The notes below the pieces were generated by a model. The model was not told the DNA's origin, made no database searches, and saw only the letters and a list, made by a program, of their open reading frames with translations. A program made the position numbers and the translations under genes. Shown here piece after piece: positions 1 to 8,100 of a stretch of DNA of 64,000 nt. Position 1 is the first letter of the stretch. The number at the start of each line of letters is the position of its first letter. The stretch is from Ulvibacterium marinum. Lineage in GTDB: Bacteria > Bacteroidota > Bacteroidia > Flavobacteriales > Flavobacteriaceae. Location: NCBI RefSeq assembly GCF_003626755.1, contig NZ_RBCJ01000004.1:495567-559566 (forward strand). Reading direction: 5' to 3'.

Positions 1-122
1 ATTCTTCAGCTCTTTCTTTTAACTCTTCTACTATAATGAATCGCCTGATAGGGAAGCATACATTTAATCCCTTTCCAGCCCTTTTTCAATGCTAGATGGA
101 GATTTCCACATTACTCTCCGTT
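1..122. other. Window edge, no gene supported
   Basis: I see no convincing start, stop and coding pattern in this edge stretch. One minus-strand frame is open to the window edge, but it has no clear start codon and no recognisable motif. A gene cut by the window boundary cannot be excluded. Confidence 0.4.
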
Positions 123-287
123 TTAGATCACCGTACCACTTAATACAATAGCAGCAACGATGATGATTAATACGATGACAATAAATATGGCGCCAAAAAA
201 GGTCTTTTTGTTTTTTTGAAAGATAAATTGTCTCGTGGAATCCTCTGGTTCTTTTACAAATTGGGTTTCTTCTTCACCTTGTTTCAT
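123..287 (-). CDS. Small single-pass membrane protein (54 aa)
   Basis: This short reading frame runs from an ATG at 287 to a TAA at 123. The first ~30 residues are hydrophilic and acidic (MKQGEEETQF...), followed by a basic stretch (QKNKKT) and a strongly hydrophobic segment (IFIVIVLIIIVAAIVL) that almost reaches the C-terminus. That layout is typical of a tail-anchored or single-span inner-membrane peptide. No family is recognised. It is divergent from the YtxH/holin-like operon at 520, so the 232 bases between them probably hold both promoters. The clean composition and stop support a real gene, but its function is unknown. Confidence 0.55.
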   Translation of the reverse strand: MKQGEEETQFVKEPEDSTRQFIFQKNKKTFFGAIFIVIVLIIIVAAIVLSGTVI

Positions 288-405
288 AGTTGCTTTTAAT
301 TTTTAGTTTGATTTTTAATCTTTCATTCCAAAAATACAGGAAGACAAGAAGGCCGCTTACCGTTATTGACCAAAAAACTAACGCAATTGCTTTATCATCA
401 TCTCA

Positions 406-431
406 GTCAATGATTTGACTTTTAGCGTCAA
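406..431 (+). promoter_or_regulatory. Direct repeat GTCAA-N16-GTCAA, putative operator
   Basis: Two GTCAA blocks start at 406 and 427, exactly 21 bp apart, within the contexts TCAGTCAATG and TAGCGTCAAT. The second ends 89 bases before the ATG of the YtxH gene at 520. The same repeat with the same 21-bp period occurs at 12310 and 33364. A 21-bp spacing puts both half-sites on one face of the helix, as in sites for LytTR-type response regulators. The assignment to that family is inference. Confidence 0.5.
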
Positions 432-519
432 TAAAATCCCATGATTCTATAGAACTTTGTAAAACAGTAAAAACCGATTCTAATATTGGTTCAAGGATAA
501 CTCTTAAAAACAAAAACAT

Positions 520-849
520 ATGAGCAACGAAGGAAACACAGTATTAGGCATATTGGCCGGAACAGCAATTGGAGCAGCATTAGGCATTCTTTTCGCCCCT
601 GATAAAGGCACCAACACAAGAAGAAAAATTGCAGACCAGGCTGCTGCCACCCAAGAGTCGCTTAGGGAAAGTGCCTTGGATATGAAAGATAAGGTAAGTC
701 ACTCTTTGGCCAATGGTAAAGAATCTTTAGAAACCCGTGTTGAATCACTCGTTTCAGATGCCAGTTACAAGACAGAAGATGTTATCTCTTCTTTAGAGAA
801 TCAATTGAAGGTCTTAAAAGCTAAAAACAGACAGCTACAGAAATCATAA
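520..849 (+). CDS. YtxH domain-containing protein
   Basis: This 109-residue protein has the YtxH pattern: an N-terminal glycine/alanine-rich hydrophobic helix (LGILAGTAIGAALGILFAP) directly followed by DKGTNTRRKIADQ, then a long amphipathic, probably coiled-coil C-terminal part. The family is associated with general stress responses and membrane anchoring, but its biochemical role is not established. The stop codon overlaps the ATG of the next gene at 849, so the two are translationally coupled in a three-gene operon ending at 1402. The upstream region carries a 21-bp-period direct repeat shared with two other stress-type loci in the window. Confidence 0.85.
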   Translation: MSNEGNTVLGILAGTAIGAALGILFAPDKGTNTRRKIADQAAATQESLRESALDMKDKVSHSLANGKESLETRVESLVSDASYKTEDVISSLENQLKVLKAKNRQLQKS

Positions 850-1196
850 TGGGCGTTATCGATTCTTTAAAACAAACCTCATCCAAAGCAATGGATACTG
901 GGGAGACCTATTTGAAAAAGACACAGGAGTATTATACCCTGAAAGCTTTTCAACAATTGGCTTTCTCGGCCAGTCTCTTAAGTAAGTTGCTCCTGGTGTG
1001 TAGTTTGGTTTTTTTAGGATTTATATTCCTAGTAGTAGGAGGTGTTATCGCCCTAGGAGAACATTTAAATAGCCTACCGCTAGCATGCCTAGTTATCGGT
1101 TTTGTTTTAATCGTTATAGCAGTGATAGTTTTCTTTTTCAGAAAACATATCGACACAGCCGTTATACGAAAACTCTCTAAAGAATTTTTTAATTGA
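849..1196 (+). CDS. Phage-holin-like membrane protein
   Basis: This 115-residue protein has an amphipathic N-terminal ~40 residues and then two membrane spans (about residues 47-70, LLLVCSLVFLGFIFLVVGGV, and 78-97, ACLVIGFVLIVIAVIVFFF), ending in a short basic tail. The arrangement matches the 'phage holin family' proteins (holin_3_6 type) that in Flavobacteriaceae regularly sit between a YtxH gene and a small coiled-coil gene. Despite the name there is no phage context here. A chromosomal envelope or stress role is more likely. The gene overlaps YtxH by one base and its stop overlaps the next start at 1193. Confidence 0.75.
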   Translation: MGVIDSLKQTSSKAMDTGETYLKKTQEYYTLKAFQQLAFSASLLSKLLLVCSLVFLGFIFLVVGGVIALGEHLNSLPLACLVIGFVLIVIAVIVFFFRKHIDTAVIRKLSKEFFN

Positions 1197-1402
1197 ACCA
1201 GATGAACAGATACCAATCTTTTGAAGATATTAAATATAACCTAAAACGACTAAGTCTTGAAAGGCAAATAGCCTTAGAGCAAATGAAAGGGCTGAAGCAT
1301 GAGGTGGAAGAGGACCTTGGCCCCTATCAATGGCTACAAACCGCCGTAGGTGCCATAAAGAAATTTGGAGCATTGTATTTTATAAAAAAACTTGTGAAGT
1401 AG
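1193..1402 (+). CDS. Small DUF6327-like protein, third gene of YtxH operon
   Basis: This 69-residue protein starts with the pattern SFEDIKYNLKRLSLERQIALEQ, typical of short flavobacterial proteins found after the holin-like gene (DUF6327-type, assigned from memory). It is predicted helical and charged in the N-terminal two thirds, with a weakly hydrophobic end (VGAIKKFGALYFIKKLVK). The start overlaps the stop of the holin-like gene, and a terminator hairpin follows at about 1438, so this is the last gene of the operon. Its function is unknown. Confidence 0.7.
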   Translation: MNQMNRYQSFEDIKYNLKRLSLERQIALEQMKGLKHEVEEDLGPYQWLQTAVGAIKKFGALYFIKKLVK

Positions 1403-1437
1403 TTCACGACGTTTTAGTTGGTTAATTGGTTGGTTGT

Positions 1438-1473
1438 TTAAAAGCGTGCCCGTTTGATTTGGGTGCGCTTTTA
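1438..1473 (+). terminator. Rho-independent terminator of YtxH operon
   Basis: AAAAGCGTGCCC and GGGTGCGCTTTT form a 12-bp stem, including two G-U pairs, around a 9-base AT-rich loop, with T-rich sequence after it. It lies 36 bases past the stop of the last operon gene. Confidence 0.7.
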
Positions 1474-1649
1474 TTGATTTAGAAATCAAAAACACATCAC
1501 TATTTCCTAAACGATAAAAAAGATTCTCGGTTACTGTCTTGGCAAAATTCTTTAAAACAAATTACAGGGACTGAAATAATATATGGCCGATAGCCTAAGA
1601 TGGAGTACAACATTGTACCTTATGGCGAATACATTGACTTTAAATAAAA

Positions 1650-3074
1650 ATGAAGATACTTTTAACAGGAGCTACAGGCTACATTGGCAAAAGATTACTG
1701 CCCATTTTGTTGGAAAACGGTCATCATGTTGTTTGTTGTGTAAGGGATAAAGAAAGGTTCAACCCTCCTAAGTCATTAGCACAACATATTTCGATCATAG
1801 AAATTGATCTTCTAGAAAGTTCTACCTTGAAAAATATTCCGAACGACATTGATATTGCGTACTATTTGGTGCACTCAATGTCTTCGACGAATGACTATCG
1901 AGTATTAGAACAGAAATCTGCAATCAACTTTCGGCAGGCCTTAAGATCGACTTCGGTCAAGCAAGTTATCTATCTAAGTGGTATTGTCAATGAAAAAGAG
2001 CTTTCAGAGCACTTATTATCTAGAAGAAATGTCGAAAAAGAGCTTGAAAAAGGCCAATACCACTTTACATGCCTCAGGGCAGGAATAATCATAGGATCAG
2101 GTAGTGCATCTTTTGAAATTATTAGAGATTTGGTCGAAAAACTTCCTTTCATGATCACTCCCAAATGGTTGCAAACAAGGTGTCAACCCATTGGAATAAG
2201 TGATGTTATCCTCTTTCTTACTAAATGCATGCTGGAAGAAAGAACGTTTAATCGAAACTTCGATATCGGTTGCGACGATATACTCACGTATAGAGAGATG
2301 CTCTTGGGTTTCGCCAAGGTCAGAAACTTAAAACGTATTATTTGGACCGTGCCTGTGATGACCCCAAAGCTATCCTCGTATTGGTTGTATTTTGTGACTT
2401 CTACTTCTTATAATCTAGCTACATCATTAGTGGAAAGTATGAAAGTAGAAGTGGTTTGCCGAAATACGGAATTGAATGAGATTTTAGACGTTCATCCGAT
2501 TTCTTATGTAGATTGCCTGAACAAGGCTTTCAGTAAAATTGAAAAGGGAGACATCGATTCTAGCTGGAAAGATGCCTATCAAAGCAGTGGTATGGGAATT
2601 CACATTTCAGATCACATGGTAGTACCCGAACATGGTTGCTTTAATGACAAGCGTAATGCTAAGATAAAAGACATTGAATCATGTAAAGAGAGAATTTGGA
2701 GTATCGGCGGTAAGAATGGCTGGTACTATGCAAATTGGTTATGGAAAACTCGGGGTTTTTTAGATAAATTGTTCGGGGGAGTAGGCTTAAGGCGAGGAAG
2801 AACCAATCAACATACCCTTGCAGCAGGAGACGCGCTTGATTTTTGGCGGGTCTTATATTCGGACAAAGAAGAGGGTAGGTTGTTGCTATATGCTGAAATG
2901 AAGCTCCCGGGAGAAGCCTGGCTAGAATTTAGACTGGAAGGGAATAAACTGACCCAAATAGCGACTTTTAGACCTTTGGGTTTGACGGGACGGTTGTACT
3001 GGTATGCAGTTTACCCATTGCATGAACTAATATTCGGTGGCCTGATTAGAAAATTAACAGAGGTAACCAATTAA
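1650..3074 (+). CDS. SDR-family oxidoreductase with C-terminal DUF2867 domain
   Basis: This 474-residue protein begins with an atypical-SDR Rossmann motif, LLTGATGYIGKRLLP (GxxGxxG, residues ~4-18), continues with NmrA/epimerase-like features (IAYYLVHSMSS, VIYLSGIV, LRAGIIIGSGS) up to about residue 290, and ends with a DUF2867-type domain (IWSIGGKNGWYYANWLW, GDALDFWRVL, YPLHELIFGG). This two-domain form is widespread in Bacteroidota. It probably binds NAD(P)H; the substrate is unknown. It stands alone between the YtxH operon and the IS256 element. The IS appears to have inserted between this gene and its original terminator at 4462. Confidence 0.85.
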   Translation: MKILLTGATGYIGKRLLPILLENGHHVVCCVRDKERFNPPKSLAQHISIIEIDLLESSTLKNIPNDIDIAYYLVHSMSSTNDYRVLEQKSAINFRQALRSTSVKQVIYLSGIVNEKELSEHLLSRRNVEKELEKGQYHFTCLRAGIIIGSGSASFEIIRDLVEKLPFMITPKWLQTRCQPIGISDVILFLTKCMLEERTFNRNFDIGCDDILTYREMLLGFAKVRNLKRIIWTVPVMTPKLSSYWLYFVTSTSYNLATSLVESMKVEVVCRNTELNEILDVHPISYVDCLNKAFSKIEKGDIDSSWKDAYQSSGMGIHISDHMVVPEHGCFNDKRNAKIKDIESCKERIWSIGGKNGWYYANWLWKTRGFLDKLFGGVGLRRGRTNQHTLAAGDALDFWRVLYSDKEEGRLLLYAEMKLPGEAWLEFRLEGNKLTQIATFRPLGLTGRLYWYAVYPLHELIFGGLIRKLTEVTN

Positions 3075-3152
3075 CCGTGAATTCATCAATCGCCATTTCG
3101 GATGAGAAGTTGAGCAAAAAAAGAAGGACTATCCCATAAAGTGTGTAAATAG

Positions 3153-3184
3153 AAAATTAGCGGGGGCATGCCCCCGCTAATTTT
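3153..3184. terminator. Perfect 32-nt palindrome inside the left IS end
   Basis: A perfect 16-bp inverted repeat centred between 3168 and 3169 has a GC-rich core (GCGGGGGCATGCCCCCGC) and A/T tails on both sides. It lies between the left inverted repeat and the transposase start. It can act as a terminator in either direction and so shield the transposase from outside transcription. Only half of this palindrome is represented at the right end. Confidence 0.7.
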
Positions 3185-3211
3185 TTGTCTAATTTTAAAT
3201 ATTTACACATT

Positions 3212-4408
3212 ATGAAGAAAGAAGAGTTGTTCAACGATGATTTCCTGAAGCAGTTCAAGACCGGTGACGAACTCAACAGTTTTCTGAAGGAACTGCAAAA
3301 AAGAGGCATCGAGAAGATGCTCGAGGGTGAGCTCGACGGCCACCTCGATTATGAGAAACACCAAAGGTCGTCCAATGCCAATAAGCGCAACGGGCATTCG
3401 AGGAAGAAGGTGCGGACTTCCTTCGGGGAGTCCGAGATAGCCGTTCCCAGGGATAGGGATGCCAGTTTCAATCCCATGATAGTCCCCAAGCGGGGCAACA
3501 TGGTCGACGGGCTTGAAAATATCATTGTATCGCTCTATGCCAAGGGCATGTCGGTCAGTGACATAGAGGAACAGATACACGAGGCCTATGGCTTCGAGGT
3601 CTCCACATCGACCATATCCCGTATCACCGAAAAGGTAGCCGCCGACGTTACGGCATGGCAGAACCGGCCCCTGGAACCGGTCTACCTGATCGTATGGATG
3701 GACGGTATCGTCTTCAAGGTCAGGGAATCCTCCAAGGTGATCAACAAGACCATCTACGTGGCCGTAGGCTTGCGTAGGGATGGGAAAAAGGAAGTATTGG
3801 GCCTATGGCTGGGCAAGAACGAATCGGCCGCTTTCTGGATGTCGGTTCTTACCGATATCAGGGCCCGGGGCACCGAGGATATCCTGATCACGGCTACCGA
3901 CAACCTGAACGGCTTTACCGATACCATCAAGAACGTCTTCCCCGAATCCAAGACCCAGATCTGTGTGGTGCACCAGATACGCAACGCCTGCCGTTACGTG
4001 GTCTGGAAGGACAAAAAGGCTTTTACCTCGGACATGAAGGGCATCTACAACGCTCCCAACCAGAAGGCTGCCAAGGCCGCCCTAGAGGACTTCGCCAAGA
4101 AATGGGAAGCCAAGTACTCCTACGCGATAAGGAGCTGGAGAGAGAATTGGGATGATCTCACAGTGTTCTACGAGTTCCCTGTGGAGATACGACGGATTAT
4201 CTATACCACCAACCTTATAGAGAACCTGAACGGGAAGATTAGGAAGTACACCAAGAACAAACTCTCCTTCCCGACCGATGATGCCGTAATGAAATCCGTA
4301 TATTTGGCAACAAGGGAGGCTACAAAAAAATGGTCGATGCCCATCAGGAACTGGGGCATCATCCTGAACCAGTTCCTTACGATCTATGAAAAAAGGGTAA
4401 GACTTTAA
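3212..4408 (+). CDS. IS256-family transposase (mutator type)
   Basis: The ATG at 3212 gives a 398-residue protein, the usual length for the family; a TTG nine codons upstream is less likely. The N-terminal part has the family signature DGHLDYEKH and the RNGHSRKKV block. The DDE residues can be placed as Asp in [10 protein letters not shown], Asp in [10 protein letters not shown], and Glu in [13 protein letters not shown], with the CVVHQIRN block between the last two. No frameshift or stop is visible, so the element looks intact and potentially active. GC-rich codon use sets it apart from neighbouring host genes. Confidence 0.95.
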   Translation: MKKEELFNDDFLKQFKTGDELNSFLKELQKRGIEKMLEGELDGHLDYEKHQRSSNANKRNGHSRKKVRTSFGESEIAVPRDRDASFNPMIVPKRGNMVDGLENIIVSLYAKGMSVSDIEEQIHEAYGFEVSTSTISRITEKVAADVTAWQNRPLEPVYLIVWMDGIVFKVRESSKVINKTIYVAVGLRRDGKKEVLGLWLGKNESAAFWMSVLTDIRARGTEDILITATDNLNGFTDTIKNVFPESKTQICVVHQIRNACRYVVWKDKKAFTSDMKGIYNAPNQKAAKAALEDFAKKWEAKYSYAIRSWRENWDDLTVFYEFPVEIRRIIYTTNLIENLNGKIRKYTKNKLSFPTDDAVMKSVYLATREATKKWSMPIRNWGIILNQFLTIYEKRVRL

Positions 4409-4461
4409 AAAAGTCCAACCCCTGCTAATTTAAACTTACACACTTATCGGGATAGTGTCAA

Positions 4462-4492
4462 AAAAGAGAACATCCCCACGATGTTCTCTTTT
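4462..4492. terminator. Bidirectional terminator hairpin
   Basis: AAAAGAGAACAT and ATGTTCTCTTTT form a perfect 12-bp stem around the loop CCCCACG, with A and T tails on the two sides. It immediately follows the right end of the IS and probably served the SDR/DUF2867 gene before the insertion. Confidence 0.75.
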
Positions 4493-4643
4493 CATATTAA
4501 TGGTTTATCAAAACCTTACATAACCTACTTATGCCTTACAAAGTTATATTTTTAAACTCCCGAAAGTTTGCTCATTTGATTCTGTTTTTAATACAATTGA
4601 TAAACTACAGCTTTGCAAAATCTAGATATCTATAAAAGGAAAA

Positions 4644-5060
4644 TCAATTAATTATCTGCCCCTCTGTATTGAACTCCACATCCATATTCTTGCCCTTGGC
4701 CTTGAATTCAACATCGTAGAAGCGGCCTTTTGAATGGTGGTCAACCTCTTCGATTTCAACAAGGTCCTCATCTTTGTACTCTTTCTTGATGATATCTTGA
4801 ATTACTTTAGGAAGGTCTTTTTTCTTGATGCTCCGTTCGGTTTCTATCCACTTACCATCGGGACTAAAGTCCGCTCGGTACTTCTCCCCTTTTTTCTTAA
4901 AACCTGCCTCAAAGTTACCGTTCGCATCTACCTCCCACTCCGGACTATTCTCCTTGGGATATTTGTGCTCGAAAGCAGATAGAACCGCATCAGGAGTTTT
5001 CTGTGCACATCCCGTTAAGTGAAAAAATAATAGAATCGTAAAATATAGAATCCTTCTCAT
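4644..5060 (-). CDS. PepSY-like lipoprotein
   Basis: This 138-residue protein has a lipoprotein signal (hydrophobic YFTILLFFHLTG followed by Cys18, lipobox LTGC). The mature part has two copies of the PepSY-like/DUF2874 pattern: a helix such as AVLSAFEHKYP followed by strands like WEVDANGNFEAGFKKKGEKYRADFS, then LPKVIQDIIKKEY followed by YDVEFKAKGKNMDVEF. Such proteins resemble beta-lactamase-inhibitor folds and are thought to be periplasmic or surface-exposed. Their ligand is unknown. It is 32 bases upstream of the MscS gene's stop in plus coordinates and may be transcribed after that gene. Confidence 0.8.
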   Translation of the reverse strand: MRRILYFTILLFFHLTGCAQKTPDAVLSAFEHKYPKENSPEWEVDANGNFEAGFKKKGEKYRADFSPDGKWIETERSIKKKDLPKVIQDIIKKEYKDEDLVEIEEVDHHSKGRFYDVEFKAKGKNMDVEFNTEGQIIN

Positions 5061-5092
5061 CTTATTTAATTTTACTCGAACTGAGTTCAGGT

Positions 5093-5989
5093 CTAATTTT
5101 GACTTACTTCGCCAATTTCTTTGTTCTTAAATTCCAACTCATTATCAAATTGCAGGGTGCGTATCGGAAATGGTATGTTGATATCATTGGCGTTGAAAGC
5201 AGCTTTAATCGCTTTGATTCCAATACTTTTTGCTTCCAATCGGTTTCTGACATCTCTGGCGTTGACCCAGTATCTACAGCTAAAATCAATGGCGCTATCG
5301 CCAAAGTTTCTATAATAAAATTCTACGTCTGTATTTTTATCGACTTGATTCAAGTTCTTTATCGTGTCTTTTACCAATTGCTCGACTTTATCTAAATCTG
5401 AACCATAACCGACACCACAGTTGATTTCAATTTTAAAATTCGAGGTAAGGGAGTAGTTCTTTAAAGGGTTTTCTATAATCGTTTTGTTCGGAATAATCAC
5501 TCTGGTATTATCCATCGGTTGCAACACTAGACTGTTTAAATTGATATCTACCACTTCACCTTCATACCCTGTAGTTTCAATCCAATGTCCAATTTGAATT
5601 TTCTTTCGAAAAGAGAGTTGAATACCCGAAAGCATATTTGACAAAGTACCCTGAAGCGCGAGCCCTATAACCAGACCGGAAATTCCTGCACCGGCCAATA
5701 AGGTATTTAAAGCTTTACTTAGGTCCAGAGCACCCAATGCCAGAAAAAGACCGACTAGCACCACAACAATTGCAGCTGCACGACCTATTAAATTAGTTAT
5801 AGCCTTTTGTGGAATGCTCCTTGAAGCCAAACGAACGGCCCATTTATTGACCACTTTGGCCAAGTAATAAGCAATTACCATTACTATAATAGCCACGAGC
5901 AAGTTGGGCAGGTTATGTATTACGGATATTGCCCAGCCTATTAGTTTGTCATATATATCGGTAAAGGATGTTTGTATTTCTGTTTTCAT
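5093..5989 (-). CDS. Small-conductance mechanosensitive channel (MscS family)
   Basis: I chose the ATG at 5989 (298 aa, MKTEIQTSFTD) because the 23 upstream in-frame residues are not typical of the family and the paralogue at 9183 starts similarly. The protein has an N-terminal periplasmic/TM1 region (LLVAIIVMVIAYYLA), TM2, and the pore helix TM3 with the Gly/Ala-rich pattern LLAGAGISGLVIGLALQGTLSN. The cytosolic beta domain follows (IGHWIETTGYEGEVVDI, VIIPNKTII). It opens under membrane tension to release solutes during hypo-osmotic shock. A motif TTGATGCAATC lies ~145 bases upstream and recurs before two other genes. Confidence 0.9.
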   Translation of the reverse strand: MKTEIQTSFTDIYDKLIGWAISVIHNLPNLLVAIIVMVIAYYLAKVVNKWAVRLASRSIPQKAITNLIGRAAAIVVVLVGLFLALGALDLSKALNTLLAGAGISGLVIGLALQGTLSNMLSGIQLSFRKKIQIGHWIETTGYEGEVVDINLNSLVLQPMDNTRVIIPNKTIIENPLKNYSLTSNFKIEINCGVGYGSDLDKVEQLVKDTIKNLNQVDKNTDVEFYYRNFGDSAIDFSCRYWVNARDVRNRLEAKSIGIKAIKAAFNANDINIPFPIRTLQFDNELEFKNKEIGEVSQN

Positions 5990-6130
5990 ACTATCATTAT
6001 TTTTCGAGAAACATGGATTATTCTTTGCCATGACTACTTTCAGATTCCATGAGAGCAATCGCTGTTGACATTAAGTAAATGCAAAGTTAATTAGAGGGCA
6101 CACCAAAACTTTATCCGTATGAATAACATA

Positions 6131-6142
6131 TTGATGCAATCG
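6131..6142 (-). promoter_or_regulatory. Recurrent motif TTGATGCAAT upstream of MscS gene
   Basis: TTGATGCAATCG on the plus strand (GATTGCATCAA on the coding strand) lies ~145 bases upstream of the MscS start. An 11-base match recurs at 22573 before the reductase gene, and TTGATGCA recurs at 11284 before the HVA1 gene. Whether it is a regulatory site is inference; the motif is short in an AT-rich genome. Confidence 0.25.
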
Positions 6143-6175
6143 AAAATGTAAATTGCTTGCTGAAAGGAAAGTTGA

Positions 6176-6778
6176 TTATTCGAGCAAAGGTTTCAGGCCT
6201 ATGTAGCTGTAATTAATTTCCCCTAGATGGCGGTATTCAACATCTCGTTCGATTAACTCTCCCCATTCGAAATTTCGTAGCAAGGCGCCATTTTTATACT
6301 GGTCGGTCAGGGCCTCTGATAAAAGAATATATTCATCTAAGGGAACATCGTTTTTCAGAAGTTTATGGGCGATAATTAGATCTTCGCCAATGAGCTTGAT
6401 ACGTGTTCCTACCTTAACTGGTGCGATTTCGTTACCATAATGTAGCACAATCTTCAAACCCAACATTTCTGGAATCATTACCGCTTGGTCACTTTCTCCG
6501 TAACGCTTTCTCAAAACCTCAAGTTGCTCGTAGAACTCAAGATAAAACTGCCTGCATTGGTCGACCAAGGCTTTTAAGGTAGGCAGTTCGCCCATTTTAT
6601 AGAACAAAACGGCATCGCCCTCTATTTCAGAAACTTTCAATCCTATCTCATTGGAGTAGATTATTTGGTTCAGTAGTGAGGGTATGACCTTCGAACTAAG
6701 TTCAAAATCCGCTTCACGCATAAATTTTGTAAATCCGCTAATGTCGGGTATGCAAATCAAAGTGGGTTCCGCTTTCAT
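6176..6778 (-). CDS. DUF2652 protein, nucleotide-cyclase-like fold
   Basis: This 200-residue protein carries the DUF2652 pattern CIPDISGFTKFMREAD near the N-terminus, then LLNQIIYSN and VSEIEGDAVLFYKMGE. These align with the class III adenylate/guanylate cyclase core, where IPDISGFT and EGDAV are the two metal-site regions. The Asp in PDISGF and the Asp in EGDAV are present, but the rest of a cyclase active site is not obvious. Members are usually listed as unknown function. It ends a run of three minus-strand genes and starts 18 bases after the DUF2254 gene, suggesting co-transcription. Confidence 0.8.
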   Translation of the reverse strand: MKAEPTLICIPDISGFTKFMREADFELSSKVIPSLLNQIIYSNEIGLKVSEIEGDAVLFYKMGELPTLKALVDQCRQFYLEFYEQLEVLRKRYGESDQAVMIPEMLGLKIVLHYGNEIAPVKVGTRIKLIGEDLIIAHKLLKNDVPLDEYILLSEALTDQYKNGALLRNFEWGELIERDVEYRHLGEINYSYIGLKPLLE

Positions 6779-6796
6779 ATTTTTAAATTATTTAAT

Positions 6797-8083
6797 TCAT
6801 TGACCATGAAGTAAACTTAGGGTATTTTTCTTGTCCATCTCATTTTCAATATTCAATTTAATATCTTCGGCAATTGCCATAAGTTCACGTGCCACATCCT
6901 CTCTTTTTTCCTTTGAAATATTAGAATTACTTTGAATAAACCTTAAAGCGTTAATGAGTGCCATCATGACAGAACTATCCTTTTTAGAATACAAACGAAT
7001 GGGTTGTACAATAGTTTGCATCAAAATCTTACCAGAGATGGTGCTACCAATTACTTTTAAATTGCAATCCTTTGGGTTCAGCAATACTTCATTAGGAATT
7101 TGCAAAACTGTGTTCATCAACGTACCCAATCTTGTGATAACACTAATCGCTGTTCCAGGATCGTTTATGCCAGGTGACATCGCTTTTACAGCTACCTCCA
7201 TCAATTTAATCATTCCACCTAAGCTACTATTTCCTTCATGACGGTTTGTAGAAATGTGAAGTCCCAACCGAAGCGCTTCTATTTCATCTTCATCAAGCGA
7301 ATGTTCTATCCTTACAATTGGTGTACCCTCCCATAAATGTTGGTCTTCGTACGCCAAGATATTTATGACATTGTCCTTATCCTTTAGCTCATCAGCTATT
7401 AAAGGAATATCAAAACCACGGTAAAATCCAGTCTCATCCATCTTAAGCTCTTGTGAAAACGAGATGTCCTTGGTACTTTCTGATGCTGCTTCGCTAGACA
7501 TATTAATCTTCTGCTCCTTTAATTTCTTGGCACTTGAACGCGCTACGCGATCGATAATATTATGAATCTGTATTGCGCCCGAGATACTATTGATAAACGA
7601 GACGAACAGTCCTACACAAAGCACTCCTAACAAAGCAGCAATCATCGTAGATAGTCCGAAGGATTTTGAATCAACACCATAGGCACCCAAAGAAATTAGG
7701 ATAATCATGCAATAGGTGAGTGTTCCGATATAAACTCCTAAAATAATCTGATGCCTTTTGTTGGATATCAAACCTGGAAGCAATCGTGGAGAGAAATTGG
7801 CAGATGCTTGGTTCAAGACTACCATAACCATAGTAAAACTAAATACGGTCAAGGAAAGGATGCTTCCCACTAGAGTCGAAAGTATGACCCTTGCAGTTTC
7901 TCTGTCTTGTATAATGAGGTGCGGAACTTTTTCCTTTAACGTGGTTACTACCTCAAAATCTTCTGCGAATAAAGACAACCAAGCGAGAAAAAAAAGCCCA
8001 ATTGTAATGATTACTGGGTAAAAGGCGATACTATAAATAATTTTATTGTAAAGCTTTTTAAAAAAACTGAGAAAGTTTTTCAT
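6797..8083 (-). CDS. DUF2254 membrane protein
   Basis: This 428-residue protein has about four membrane spans in its first 180 residues (including FYPVIITIGLFFLAWLSLF, LSTLVGSILSLTVFSFTMV and IIAALLGVLCVGLFVSFI), then a soluble C-terminal domain. The blocks NQASANFSPRLLPGLI and VKAMSPGINDPGTAISVI are typical of DUF2254 proteins. The family's function is unknown. Its location beside MscS and DUF2652 genes suggests an envelope role. It is 17 bases from the flavodoxin-fold gene upstream and 18 bases from DUF2652 downstream, so an operon is likely. Confidence 0.85.
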   Translation of the reverse strand: MKNFLSFFKKLYNKIIYSIAFYPVIITIGLFFLAWLSLFAEDFEVVTTLKEKVPHLIIQDRETARVILSTLVGSILSLTVFSFTMVMVVLNQASANFSPRLLPGLISNKRHQIILGVYIGTLTYCMIILISLGAYGVDSKSFGLSTMIAALLGVLCVGLFVSFINSISGAIQIHNIIDRVARSSAKKLKEQKINMSSEAASESTKDISFSQELKMDETGFYRGFDIPLIADELKDKDNVINILAYEDQHLWEGTPIVRIEHSLDEDEIEALRLGLHISTNRHEGNSSLGGMIKLMEVAVKAMSPGINDPGTAISVITRLGTLMNTVLQIPNEVLLNPKDCNLKVIGSTISGKILMQTIVQPIRLYSKKDSSVMMALINALRFIQSNSNISKEKREDVARELMAIAEDIKLNIENEMDKKNTLSLLHGQ

Positions 8084-8100
8084 GGAATAATATATTCAAA

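Larger units (their letters stand above)
3126..4459 (+). mobile_element. IS256-family insertion sequence
   Basis: A transposase gene is flanked by imperfect inverted repeats. The left end reads GGACTATCCCATAAAGTGTG from 3126. The right end, read inward from 4459, is GACACTATCCCGATAAGTGT. Similarity extends about 40 bp inward to the AAATTAGC[GA]GGGG block. I could not find an unambiguous target-site duplication; both flanks contain an A-run (CAAAAAA), so the exact ends are uncertain by a few bases. The element is visibly more GC-rich than its surroundings. A solo end nearly identical to the right terminus (23 of 25 bases) occurs at 13531. Confidence 0.85.

Noticed and set aside
849..1196. Prophage inferred from a holin-like gene
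   Set aside because: No other phage genes are nearby, and the YtxH-holin-small gene trio is a common chromosomal operon in this group.
3805..4155. Open frame of 116 codons overlapping the transposase in another frame
   Set aside because: It is a by-product of the GC-rich transposase codons; composition is Arg/Gly/Gln-rich and no start signal is visible.
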